From positions 124,001-188,000 of the forward strand of contig JAAKBF010000103.1 of assembly GCA_012656075.1 (NCBI GenBank): a DNA stretch of 64,000 nucleotides. The letters run 5' to 3'. The stretch comes from Phytophthora hibernalis. Taxonomy: Eukaryota > Oomycota > Peronosporomycetes > Peronosporales > Peronosporaceae. Shown here piece by piece: positions 33,856 through 44,062 of the stretch (its first letter is position 1; each line of letters begins with the position of its first letter). Under the pieces are notes generated by a model that was given only the letters and a program-made list of their open reading frames with translations, made no database searches and was not told the origin of the DNA. A program made the translations under genes and the position numbers.

Positions 33856-36344
33856 ACGTGTCACGCGGGCTAAGTAGAGAAGTGCACCAACGGCTTGTCG
33901 ATAAGTCATTTGGTCCGTAGCATCTACGCCATCGGTACGGCTGTACAAAATAGTGCCTTTGTCGAGAGGGGTTTTCCTTGGTCGGGAATTTTCCATTTCG
34001 AAACGGCGGAGTACTTCAGAAGCATATTGAGTTTGATCCAGAGTTGTGATTCCACGAGTAGTGTCCATCGTTATGTGAATCCCGAGAAACCATCGCACAT
34101 CTCCAAGATCTTTAACTTCGTACTTGATCTCCAAGGCGTGCATTAGGCTCGTCATTGAGTTTTCGCTTTGATATCCGATGAGTATATCGTCTACATAAAT
34201 CAGGACGATCAACTCGTTAGTCGGGTGAATATAAACACAGGCATCCTCACGAGTAGGAATTAGTCCATATCCCACTAGGAACTTGTTTTACTCCACGTTC
34301 CACTGCCGCCCGCCCTGTTTCAGACCGTAAAGGGCTTTCTTGAGTCGCCAAACTTTGGTTCGGCTCCCCTCTTCGAATCCGTGTGGCTGTCGTACATAAA
34401 GTACTTCAGTTAGCCCAGCCTTGACGTACGCCGTGGGAACATCACACTGACGTACGCGCATGCCCTTTTGGGTCGCCATTGCAAGGAAGACAAGAATCGA
34501 GTTTAATCTAGCCACGGGAGCGTACGTTTCGTAGTAGTCCTTCAGGAACTCTTGGTTGAAGCCTTGTGCACATATTCGAGCTTTTAGGCGTTCAACTTCC
34601 CCGTGTGCACTTAGCTTCACGCGGAACACGATCGTAGAACCGATGATATGAGCGTCGGGTGGGGGATCTACGATGTCGAAAGTGTCGTTTTCTCTCAATG
34701 CCGCAATTTCTTCAAGGATGGCTTTTCCAACAAATGCCACTCCTTGGACGCTTTAGCAGCCCTTAAATTGACCGGTTCTTGGATAATTTCCCTCAATTAT
34801 ACATGTGCTGCGCTCAACGCTACGCTGGTAGGTAAATTTGCGAGGCGTTGAGATCGACGGGGTTCAGCCGTCGGCGTTTTGTTTGTAGATTCAACTAGTC
34901 GAGTCGATGTAGATGTCTGACTATCAGAATCAACCATGTCGCCCCTTATGTCATTGCTGATGGTTTCATTGCTCTCATCGTCATTTTCATCAATGAGTCG
35001 AAGTGGGTCATCACGTGAGTCTGGTACAGTTGCCGACGATGGGGAAGTTGGAGGTTCCAAGAACACAACACTTCGACTGTGTACGACTTCATGGTTGCGT
35101 CCTGTAACGTAGATGAAGAAACCTTTACGCAGTGGATCACTGCCGATAAACACGCCGCTCCTTCCTTTAGGTCGAAATTGAAATTTTGTGGAGCGATCTT
35201 TGGGAGAGATCATGACGACGCAGCGTTGACCGAATGTCTTGACGAGTTTAAGATCGGGTTTGCGACCCCAAATTTTTCAAATGGTGTCATCTTGGTGTCC
35301 GATCGTGATAGGACGCGGTTTCTTGTATGTACTGCACTTCGAACTGCGTATTCCCATAGGTAATGGGGAAGTTTGGCTTGGAGCATGAGTGCTCTCGTCG
35401 AATCGGCGATAGTTCGATGGGTTCTTTCAATCACTCCGTTTTGGTGGTGAACTTCGGGTTCACTCATCTCCGTTGTCAAACCTTCAGCTGCACACACTGC
35501 GCGAAATCCACCAGCTAGAAATTCACCTCCATTATCCGAACGATAAATTTTTACGCCATCGAGTTTTGTGAAACGTCGACTGACAATGCTCATGTAGTTC
35601 TGGAAACATTTCGTGGCTTCGTCTTTTGTTTTCAAAAAGTACACTGTTGTGTGTCCTTTCCATTTTAATGCATAGTAGTAGGGGTTTCCGTGGTAACTTC
35701 GTTGGAAAGGTCCAGCTAAGTCGCCATGACATACTTCATTTTGTGCACTAACTGGTCGCGATGCATGTTTTGGAGCAGCGGCACGAGTGACCTTGCTTAG
35801 TGCGCACACTTCGCACGGTTTAGACGGCGTTGTTGGGCCTAAAATTCGTAATCCTTTGACTGTGCCCGACTTGCTTAGCTCGGCGATCGAACGGTAGTTC
35901 AAGTGGCTCAGTCGCTGATGCCAGTATTCAATGGTGTTTGGGCGAAGTGCAGTTGCTGCCATGGCTGGTGATATGTTCAATTTGTACACGCCTCGGCGTA
36001 CTACGCCGCTCATGATCGGTTTGTCGTAGACAAAACACTCCTTGTCAGTGAATTCGATTTCATTCCCGCGTCGATGAGTTGTTTGACTGAGATCAGAGTT
36101 TGGGAGAAACCAGGAGCATAAACAACGTTGTCTAGCACAGTCCCGTTGAGTTTATTTACAACCATTTTCCCTTTTCGTTGCCGCATCTTACGCCGCCGTC
36201 AGCAATTTCAACTGCATGGGACTCACAGTCGCGAAGATCAAATAAGTGTTCTTTCGATCCGGTGATATGGTACGTCGAACCGGAATCGATAATCGGGGCG
36301 CCATCGCCTATACCAGGATCGAATTCCTGCGTACTTGGTAGCAA
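33856..36344 (-). pseudogene. Copia-type pol remnant (protease, integrase, reverse transcriptase)
   Basis: Ty1/copia gene order on the minus strand, broken by stops and frame changes. Protease motif APIIDSGSTYHITG near 36290. GAG-pre-integrase with zinc H-x3-H ... C-x2-C (WHQRLSHLNYRS, CEVCALSKV) and integrase catalytic acids in CHGDLAGPF, YRSDNGGEF and NGVIERTHRTI within 36013-35210. A Ser/Asp-rich linker spans 35213-34797. Reverse transcriptase parts are 34740-34288 (RLKARICAQGFNQ, CDVPTAYVKAG, KALYGLKQ) and 34275-33856 (LIVLIYVDDILIG). The element stops just after the RT (GALLYLARVTR); RNase H and the distal LTR are absent. In copia the integrase lies before the RT, as here, which separates it from the gypsy element around it. 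Confidence 0.8.
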
Positions 36345-37420
36345 TGGCTCCCGCGAACTTCAGTTGAATAAACGAGGTTCGTCAATTGATGGTGTCTCCT
36401 CATCATTAACGTTTGCCTCAGTTTGGGGAAGATGGCATCCTCGACGGAGTGAGCCAAGTTGGCCATTCCGCTTTGTTGTCGTGCGACATATCGATCGTGG
36501 AAACCGGTCGTGTGACCCAGTTGATTGCATACGCCACATCGCGCAGTTGAGAAGTCTCTCTTCCTGAACTTGATATCACGCTGTGATCCGCCACTTTGAT
36601 CTTTACAGGTGTTGAGTCCGTTTGTTGGACGTGGATGTGATGTCACGATGCCTTGGTGGCCGGCAATTGTGCACAATCTCGATATGGCCCTGTCCATTTC
36701 TTGTAGTGGATGGTTGGAATCTTCTCGAATGACCATCCGTAGCTTGTCGGAGTGCTTGATCCATGCGTTCGAGATGAACGAGCTTAGCGCCAGGTTATTC
36801 GAGTCGGGTGATTCCACACCGTCAAACGTGGTTGCCGCTGCCATGGCACGCAAACGAATTGAGTATTCACGATACGTCTCAGCGTGATTCTTTCTCTCGG
36901 CGGCCACCATTTGACCAATTTGAGCTTTGGATAGTTTACAGCCAAATTCTCTCTTGAGTGCGCGACCGAGACTATCAAACGAACGCAACCTGTTGTCGTA
37001 CAAGTTCGCGATGTACCATTGTCTGGCTGAACCGCTGAGGTGCTGGAAAAGTAGCGCGTTCTTCATGCTGTCGGGTAGTTGGACGCGATGTAGGTCTTCT
37101 TGCATCCCGAGAAGAGCCTCAAATCGCCTAAACCAACTGGCGACACCCAAGTCAATGGCACCCGGTTGAGCTGAGCCATCGAACGACGCGATCTTGAATG
37201 TCTTGAGGACTCGGTCGAGGCGAGGCTCAGCGTTTTGGCGTCGACGAGAAGTAGTGTTGTTGTCCCGCGTCGTTGGGGGTGAGAACGTCAGTCGCGTTGG
37301 TGATCCCTGATGCACGTCGTTGGCGCCCGCGTCACCTATGTGTGTCCCTATGTCTTGGCCGGAAGTGAGATTTCCCTCGGTGTCAGCGTAGTCGGTACGT
37401 GGTGGAGAATCGTTTTGCAT
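36308..37420 (-). CDS. Copia-type gag
   Basis: 370-residue open frame upstream of the copia pol pieces. It has a retrotransposon gag core (SWFRRFEALLGM, LFQHLSGSARQWYIANL, LKREFGCKLSKAQIGQM, ETYREYSIRLRAMA), followed by a basic segment and a single zinc knuckle CGVCNQLGHTTGFHD with non-standard spacing. The N-terminus is acidic and polar. It ends slightly inside the protease segment in another frame. Strictly, this gag core looks as much gypsy-like as copia-like, so a hybrid origin is possible. The open frame is intact but the element around it is dead. Confidence 0.65.
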   Translation of the reverse strand: MQNDSPPRTDYADTEGNLTSGQDIGTHIGDAGANDVHQGSPTRLTFSPPTTRDNNTTSRRRQNAEPRLDRVLKTFKIASFDGSAQPGAIDLGVASWFRRFEALLGMQEDLHRVQLPDSMKNALLFQHLSGSARQWYIANLYDNRLRSFDSLGRALKREFGCKLSKAQIGQMVAAERKNHAETYREYSIRLRAMAAATTFDGVESPDSNNLALSSFISNAWIKHSDKLRMVIREDSNHPLQEMDRAISRLCTIAGHQGIVTSHPRPTNGLNTCKDQSGGSQRDIKFRKRDFSTARCGVCNQLGHTTGFHDRYVARQQSGMANLAHSVEDAIFPKLRQTLMMRRHHQLTNLVYSTEVRGSHCYQVRRNSILV

Positions 37421-37465
37421 TGTTCTTGTTGTTTGCTCAGATGGTTGAGCAGGTGGCTGTTAACC

Positions 37466-37556
37466 TAAAGGAACGCAATATTGAAAGTGCTTCATTACGA
37501 AGCTTGCCTTGGCGTCTGATACGTCAAGGTACTACTGAATATCTAGCGTTCCTTTA
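37466..37556. repeat. 91-bp segment with 11-bp terminal inverted repeats
   Basis: TAAAGGAACGC at 37466-37476 is the exact reverse complement of 37546-37556; the next bases inward (AATATT and AGATATT) are also similar. It lies between the copia gag start and the gypsy integrase remnant, so it may be a tiny MITE or the remains of an LTR boundary. No coding capacity. Confidence 0.4.
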
Positions 37557-37601
37557 TCACAATGGCTACACTCAAGCTGATTTCCGCAACACCCAGTACC
37601 G

Positions 37602-38572
37602 TACAGACCTCAGATGGTTGGCCTAGTGGAGCGATATCATCGGTCATGGAAGGACTGTGTGGCAACATATATGGCAGACGAGCAACAGACAGATTGGAAT
37701 CTATGGGTCCGGTTTGCGGTCTACGCATACAATTCAGCGAACCACTCGACAGTGGCGTTGACGCCAAACGAATTGATGATGGGCAGGAAGTTGCGTCCTC
37801 CAAACGAACTGCTGAGAAACACAGAGGTGTCGGAGGCTGGTGAACTACTGGACTATCATGGCAAACTGCTGGCAGCGATGGTCAGGAGCCACGAGTGTGC
37901 GGAGACGGCAAGACTGAAGGAACAGGAGCGGCAAGCCCGATATTACAACCAGAAAGCGAAGCAAGGACGAACCTTCGGCGTAGGCGACCGGGTGTGGATG
38001 TACCACCCGCCGCGTGGCGCCAAAGCGACGAAATTCGGTCACCAGTGGATGGGACCCCTGCGTATTGTGGAGGCGGCTGGTTATGATAATTTTCTGCTTC
38101 AGCGAGAAGATAAGAATGGCACGCCTGAAGTGCTGATCGCACACGTGTCATTTTAGTTAGCTATCACTACCCTGAGTCGCTTCTAGCGCGTGCCGCAGCA
38201 GATATTGATGCGCAGCTCGAGTATGAAGAACAAGTCAGAATGGAACCTGGCAAGGCGACCTCAGCGCCTGTACGTGCAGCGGCAGCACCTGGTGGTACAG
38301 CAGCATCAGGCCGAACTCCGACGGAAGCAGCTCGACGCCGAAAGCGAAAGAAAGCGACAGTGGGCGAGCAGAGTGATGCAGACGTCGAACGTGGAGACTT
38401 GGTGGAAGAACGACGAAGGAGACAACGAAATCGAGTCGGACGATATATCCTCGAATACGAACTGCGGTCAGTTAACGGAAATCGGAGCGATGCTGACCGT
38501 CGGTGGGTTTCGGTCGCTGAATACGATCAGTTGTTTGACAGCAGCAGGGTCGTGGAAGACCCCGCAATTTAG
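37602..38572 (+). pseudogene. Gypsy-type pol 3' remnant (integrase C-terminal part)
   Basis: Begins mid-integrase (YRPQMVGLVERYHRSWKD) just downstream of the catalytic core, continues through FAVYAYNSANHSTVALTPNEL, a linker helix rich in Ala/Glu/Arg, then GVGDRVWMYHPPRGAKATKFG and HQWMGPLRIVEAAG, the typical GPY/F-type C-terminal module of Ty3/gypsy integrases. A stop at 38153-38155 can be passed by one base at a T4 run, after which a Glu/Arg-rich tail runs to 38572 (VVEDPAI), 7 bp before the LTR. The N-terminal half of pol and gag are lost to the copia insertion. Confidence 0.7.
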
Positions 38573-38579
38573 GAAGTCG

Positions 38580-39349
38580 TGTAACGGGACGCGATTGGCA
38601 TCACCGAACCGGCCCCAGTTGGACGACGCAGAGCGAAGTGAGTGGGATGATGGCGGCTTGAGAGCTGGCGACAGGACAGACGGTACGGAGGTTTAGCGAG
38701 GCGAACGAGCTGATTGGGCGTTTGGAGGCGACCGTGGTTGAAGTGCCGTGGCATGCGGGGATCGGTGGCGACTGGAACCCAGAGGACGGCAAAGGAGGCA
38801 GCGACGAGAGGCCTCACTTCCCAATCTGCGGCGAACCACGCAGAGCGAGCAAACACTGACGTTGGAGAACGTCGGAAGAGTGAACAGGTGAACGAACGAA
38901 CTGACTGAACGGACGAACTGACTGAACGGACGAACGGAGTGGACGAACGAGCAGAACGAACGAACGGCTGAAGCGACTCGGACACAGCGGACGCGACATT
39001 GGTGGACAAGCGGAGCAAGTAGCGGAGGATTGCCGTGTCAGTCCAAGTTTACTGAATGGCTGCGAAGAAGGACGGGCGCCCGAGGCGTAGAGATCCAAGT
39101 GGCTAGGTAGGCGTCGGCTCAGGTCTCAACCGGGCATCGGTGTAGCGTTAGTGTACGAGGAGTGGAGGAAACGAGGAGGCAACGAGTGCCTTTGAACTGA
39201 ATTGAACGAAATAAAGTAGGTGTACTGTCAGCTGGGCAGGCACCGGCGCGGAGACGGAAGTTCCGGATCCGACGGCCAGACGAACCTTGGGCTCCCGCAT
39301 CGGCTGGAAAAGCCAACACCCGGCGTGCAGGGACACAAGACACGTTGCA
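38580..39349 (+). repeat. Gypsy 3' LTR
   Basis: Starts TGTAACGGG and ends GTTGCA (TG...CA ends as in LTRs), about 770 bp, next to the TTGG target duplication. It contains an internal minisatellite at about 38890-38970 with unit CGAACTGACTGAACGGA and derived ACGAACG steps. Confidence 0.65.
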
Positions 39350-40207
39350 TTGGTATCATCATACCCGTGTGATACAATACATCCGCAAGCGCGTCAAGTC
39401 AAGATCCGGCATTGCACCGTATATCAAAGCAAGTTTGATAACTGTACTCGCCTTCACCGCAATGTCGTTTTTGGGAAGCTACATGCTGTTTGGTGACCTC
39501 CGGGTGTTCCTGGCACCTATCGCGCTGATTCTGATGTGGTGCGGGGTGCTGTACTTTTACGTGGGGCTAGAGAATGGAAATCAGCGGTCACATCAGCAAA
39601 CGACAGAGTTGATCAAGTTTGCCATCAACAGGCTATCTGTGCGTCTCACGTTCGCATGGCTTACCGGAGCTTGTATATTTGCAGTCATCGACCTGTTGCA
39701 GTTCTTTCACGACGATTATTTCAGCTGCTCGGTGTCCGCGACTCTAATGGCAATTCTTCTCGTGATTGGTGCTGGAGCGTCCGTCCGTATTCGTGACACG
39801 ACCGTCGCGTGGACGACTACGTGGTTCCTCGTGGGACTTGCCACCAGAAAAACTTCGTTCGAAGGTGATACGAAGGAGACATTCGAGAAGCTGCAGACTG
39901 CTGCTGTCATTTCAACCTTGCACCTTGTTTGCAGTTTGTTGCGAACTTACTTATCTGTTTTGACGAGGTTGGGCCGTTTCCAGCATTCTCTTAAGTTCGC
40001 CCCGAAAAGCTGTACAAAGCGCAAAACACGTTAAGAGCACTGTGTACTTTGCACTTTGATGTGTGTCGTGGACAAATAATCTATTCCTTAAATGCTACGG
40101 GATCTCGTTGTAACCGATATTGTGGTGGATGACGTCCCTGCTCTTCGTGGACACCGTGCAGCTCGGCTAATGCGCCATCTATTGCGTCGCTTCTCACCCT
40201 GATAGCG

Positions 40208-41395
40208 ATGGTGCTCGCGCTACAGTGGCGGGGGAATGATCGTGTTCGTCCAGCAGATGCACGCTTCCTGTTGACGTTGATCGAGCGTCATGGTAGGGAG
40301 AGAGTGTGGAGAATGGCTCTGGCGTCCGGTTTCTTCCTGCACCGCGATTTGCCGCTGGTGCCTATGATTGCCTTCGATTTGAACGAGATGTCTGATTCGG
40401 ACTGCAGAAACCGTTTTCGATTCGATCATGCAGGAATTAAAAGGTTGGTGGTTCTACTTCAGCTTCCAGCGATTTTGTTCACGCCAAATCCCCACGGGGA
40501 CAAGTTCTCGGCTGTGGAAGGTAAAATTCGACCCTATTCTACTTTGCTATCGTCTTTATTTGCGTGAGAACTGACGCATTTGGTTAGGAATTTGCCTACT
40601 CCTCGATCGGCTAAGCTATCCCCGCTCGCTGCTGGATTTGAGACTGCGTTATGACCGATTTCCCTCAGCGCTGAGCCGGATGACTACCTACATGGTCCAC
40701 CTTGTATTTGCAGCAGCCAAATCTCAGATCATGTTCTCAAAAACCACGTCGCCCGCTCGACTTGACTCATACGTTGCAGCTTTTCGGGGACTTGGTGTCC
40801 CAGAACTACTTCGAGTTTGGAGCGTCATTGACGTAAAAAAGTAGCCAATTGACGTCCGACGCATGACCAGCGAGCTCAGTTCAGTGGCCACAAGAAAATC
40901 CACTGCTTGAAGTGTCAAACAGTCGAAGCCCCCGATGGTAAGCGATATGATAGGCATACTAGTATTTTTCTAGTTCTAACAGCAATATTCTAGGTTTAAT
41001 TGTTCACTGCTACAGATGCCGATGGTCGTCATGGCGATGGCTATATCCTTCGATCGTCTAATCTTTTGCCGTTTCTGAATGGACACCGTGACATTATGCG
41101 AAACCATTACGTTGTTTTCGGTGATTCTGCGTATCCGAACAACAACGTAATGATGACCATGTTTCGCGGACGCAACTTGCCAGTCTGGGCATCAGCGTTC
41201 AACAAAAGAATGGCGAAGGTTCGCGTCAACGTCAGTGGGGATACGCCCAAGTCACCCAAAATTTTGCGTTCGTCGACTGGGAAAGACACCTTCGAATTGA
41301 ATCAATGCCAATCGAGGCGATTTGGCTTCTGGCGGTATTTTTACCAACTGCTTGACATGCCACTGGGAACGCAACCATATTTCGGACTACTTTAA
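40208..41395 (+). pseudogene. PIF/Harbinger transposase (DDE_Tnp_4), frame-broken
   Basis: Three spliced pieces of an IS5-like nuclease. The N-terminal domain carries FRFDHAGIKRLVVLL. An intron at 40521-40587 leads to LLLDRLSYPRSLLDLRLRY, YVAAFRGLGVPELLRVWSVID (first catalytic Asp) and, after a TGA and frame change near 40848, RPTHDQRAQFSGHKKIHCLKCQTVEAPDG. An intron at 40938-40993 and another frame change lead to DGRHGDGYILRSSNLL and YVVFGDSAYPNNN (second Asp, the GDSAYP box). The C-terminal acid lies after MFRGRN...NKRM. The domain order is correct for Harbinger, but at least two breaks prevent a full protein as read. Confidence 0.72.
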
Positions 41396-41499
41396 CTGCT
41401 TCCCACCACCGCTGGAAGAATATTTAGCTGATGTTCACGTTAGCTTCGACTAGATTTACGTTTACGATTACGTTGATATCTCTCAAATAATCAATTAGG

Positions 41500-43117
41500 C
41501 TACTTCTCACTACGCTTCAACAACAACTCAAGCTTCTTGAATTTTAACTCGTAGCCCCTTTCGAATTGCGCATGACGTCTCTCGCTTTCGATGGTCCTGG
41601 CACGCATTTCCTTTTGGAATTTGTTTTGCTCCATCTCCATTTTTTCAGTTCCATTTCAAGCGTCTGCCGTCGTTCTTCACGGGATAGTTGCAGGTCTTCT
41701 CGCTGCAACGCTAAACGCTGCTTCTGTAATTTGAGATCCGCCTGGAAGCGTCGTTCATCTAGTGAGGAGCGTCTAGCTTCCAGCTCAGACGTAGTTTCCA
41801 TTTCTTCCGCCAGCATTCTTTCAATGGCATGCTGATGACGTGGATTTCTACGTTGGCGCTTGGCACGATCTCCTTGCTGCTGCGTTTGACTGTCACTTTC
41901 GTCCAGGGGTACATCTACAAAGCATGTATAACATCAAATTAATATAAGTACCATGTACAAAAACAAAGTACTCAACTACCTTCGACGACTCCCTCGTTGC
42001 TTAAACGCTGCTGTCGCCCACCTATCTCAGTTACACAATCTAATCGAACGCTGCTGCTTAGGAACGTATTCGTGAAAAGTTAGATTTGATGGTTGAAGAG
42101 AGACGTGATTTTGCTGATCGTGCAGACGCAACAGTTGAAAAACGAAAGCGAGAAGAAGCGCTACGTCAAGCTGGACTACGTCATCGTGAAAATGTTGCCC
42201 GCAGCATGATCGGTGATAGTACAGTATCGTTAGCTGACATAAAAACCTATATACCGTACCTCAATGAGAGATCGATCATACTCACGACCTGTTTCAGCAT
42301 CCAGCGCGTTTTCTTGCGGCTCATGGCTCTCCAGCATTTCGTCAACCCATTTTTCATTGCCCGAGGATTCGCTGTAAGCCCCCAAACGGTCTTCAAATAT
42401 TCGACAGAGTCACTCAGACGTTTCCTGTTCGTACCATATGGAGCCGTGTGGACTTCATTCGAGTAGTAGCTGTCTAAAACAGCCTCCTGGGCATCATCCA
42501 GTTTTTATTGGCTTTAGTAGACGGGATCGATTTGCTTGCTGCTGGGGGTTGAGAGGCGATCCTGATGCTTCATCTTGAGCTGGCGAATGCTCTGTTTCAC
42601 GATCATCTTCCTCCCCACTATCATCTTCCTTTTCACTAGAAGTAGTGGCATGTGCTGATGAGGTTGGGCAATCGTGGCGCTTTGGAACAGGTAATTCGCT
42701 CCGTAGTTGCGATGACACCACTCTGGTAGGCTCCGCGGCGGTCCGTGCATCGGGCAGCTGAATGCGTCGGCGGAAAGGAGGAGGAGAATTATGATCATCA
42801 GAAGATGACCAGTGTTTCACGAGCAACCCAACCATCGATTCACGCTCGGTTTCTCCCTCAGTACAGCTACCAGGCGCGGATCTGTTGTGCGCCATCTTGA
42901 TGCCAGCTTTCTGCTTTGCGGCGCTGGTTTTGTTCTTGCTGTTACTCTGACGAGGCTGCTTGCCGTTGCTTATTGGGGTTTGCTTGTTAACTCTGGATAG
43001 AGGCTGCATGTCAGTCGTGTGATGTTGCTGCTTGCTGATGCTGGGCTTCCGCCGGCTGCTGCTGCTGGTCGTCGTCGTGCTATGCATTGCCTGGTCAGCA
43101 ATTGCTTTATCTACCAC
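41500..43117 (-). CDS. Harbinger accessory ORF, coiled-coil protein
   Basis: Minus-strand reading inside the Harbinger element: a Ser/Gln-rich N-terminal part (43117-42494), then after a poorly defined middle the exon that begins at about 41920 (DVPLDESDSQTQQQGD) and continues through RQHAIERMLAEEMETT into a long charged coiled coil (FQADLKLQKQRLALQRED). At an A6 run near 41640 one base shifts the frame from a short end to EMEQNKFQKEMRARTIESERR, ending at TAG 41502-41500. PIF/Harbinger elements carry a second Myb/SANT-type protein needed for transposition; no clear Myb repeat was found here, so the link is by position only. Confidence 0.4.
42086..42466 (+). CDS. Coiled-coil ORF in Harbinger element
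   Basis: Plus-strand open frame that is clearly coiled-coil at its start (EERRDFADRADATVEKRKREEALRQAGLRH), possibly preceded by an exon segment from about 42062 (ERIREKLDLM). The later part (NERSIILTTCF onward) has no such character and may be intronic. It lies opposite the middle of the minus-strand accessory ORF, so only one of them may be real there. Function unknown. Confidence 0.3.
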   Translation: MMVEERRDFADRADATVEKRKREEALRQAGLRHRENVARSMIGDSTVSLADIKTYIPYLNERSIILTTCFSIQRVFLRLMALQHFVNPFFIARGFAVSPQTVFKYSTESLRRFLFVPYGAVWTSFE

Positions 43118-44062
43118 CCTTTGCGAAGTCTGTGCGGTGATGATGATTCACTTGTAAGCGTTTCTGTTGAAGTGCAAGGTTGTCGACAAAGTGCAGGCAA
43201 GCCTGGGGTTTCCGCGACATGGATTTCAGCAATGTATCGAGGTTTGCACTGCAAAGTTGTCCGCTAAGTTCGAATTCCAATTAAATACGAAAGTTGACTG
43301 CAAAGTGACCACAAAGTGCAAGGTACAAAGTGCCCTAATGGCTCTTAAGTTCTCTATTGCCACACCAGTGTTCTTCGTGGTGCTGAACATTCTTGCCATC
43401 CAAGGTGTACACGACTTCCTGGTAAACGTAAGCACCGCATCGATGTTGGTTGGGGCATTTTCCATAGCATGGATGGATGTTTTGCTTGCTGGAGGATATG
43501 CACCGCGTTGAGAATGAGATTGATTGGACATTCCAACTTCGGCAGCGGTGTGAGCGCAACATTACGAAGTACTTGATTTAGTGAAGTTAATGACGGAGGT
43601 TCACATGATGGAGGTTCACTTTTCATCCAACAGCTTTAGTCATTCGTGGTTGACAATTTTCGCCGCCTTCCTCGAGCCTCGGTACCTTTGACATCCGTTC
43701 GCCCCATGTCTTGAACGATAACTACTACTTCGAAGTACTTCGCAACGTTAGTACTACTTGAGGTATAAATTTTAGCTGTTTTTCATTGCTGTCGTTGTGT
43801 TGAAAACGTGAGCTCTTACTCTGTTGAAGGGCTACCACCAAAATGCAACCACAACTTTGCGAAGAATCGACACTCAAGTGACCAACGACGTACAAAGGCA
43901 GCACTAACTGAAACCGGTGCCGAAAATGTTGCTCGTCAACTCGTCACAATGAACCCTGCACTCGACGGAATGGCCACGCAAGTTTGCTCATCTCGTTCTG
44001 GAGTTTCATTGCTGACGTGTTCCCCTGCAGCCATTCATCCATTAGCGCAGTCACCATCAGAA

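Larger units (their letters stand above)
33793..39349 (+). mobile_element. Gypsy-type LTR retrotransposon with copia body inside (composite)
   Basis: The left end is a 63-bp piece of LTR (33793-33855), the right end a full LTR (38580-39349, about 770 bp). The 63-bp overlap differs at two positions only. TTGG precedes the left LTR (33789-33792) and follows the right one (39350-39353), a 4-bp target duplication. Only the 3' third of the gypsy pol survives (37602-38572). The interior is occupied by a copia-type element in the opposite direction (33856-37420). The composite is not a simple nested insertion, because the copia element lacks its RNase H and 3' LTR exactly where the gypsy LTR piece begins. 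Confidence 0.7.
40035..43335 (+). mobile_element. PIF/Harbinger-type DNA transposon, complete ends
   Basis: Left TIR 40035-40058 and right TIR 43312-43335 are 24-bp inverted repeats with three mismatches (G[A/G]GCACT[G/T]TGTAC[T/C]TTGCACTTTG). The 3-bp TAA occurs directly outside both (40032-40034, 43336-43338), the classic PIF/Harbinger target duplication. Inside are a Harbinger transposase on the plus strand, a coiled-coil ORF on the minus strand and a second plus-strand coiled-coil ORF. It lies within copy E/F/G of the membrane-protein array. Because of the TAA duplication and near-intact TIRs it is a fairly recent insertion. Confidence 0.8.
33587..43511 (+). pseudogene. TspO/MBR-like copy E/F/G, split into three by two transposons
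   Basis: Piece E (33587-33792): MPCLSDEAKVLLG to the signature LLAPPEYVLCVWWMLFQNFHVG, cut in the middle by the gypsy/copia insertion. Piece F (39350-about 39915): resumes after it with the next helices, SYMLFGDLRVFLAPIALIL, RLSVRLTFAWLTGACIFAVIDL and GDTKETFEKLQTAAV. Piece G (about 43350-43440): TPVFFVVLNILAIQGVHDFLV, the last helix and the start of the final intron, stranded beyond the Harbinger element. The 4-bp TTGG on both sides of the gypsy insert and TAA on both sides of the Harbinger element mark the insertions. Copy D is the closest relative by eye (shared TRK, EGDTKETFEKLQ and GVHDFL blocks). The gene cannot make a full protein. Confidence 0.7.

Noticed and set aside
43167..43511. 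114-residue open frame taken as an independent gene
   Set aside because: Its first half is Harbinger TIR-proximal repeat sequence and its second half is piece G of the split membrane-protein gene.
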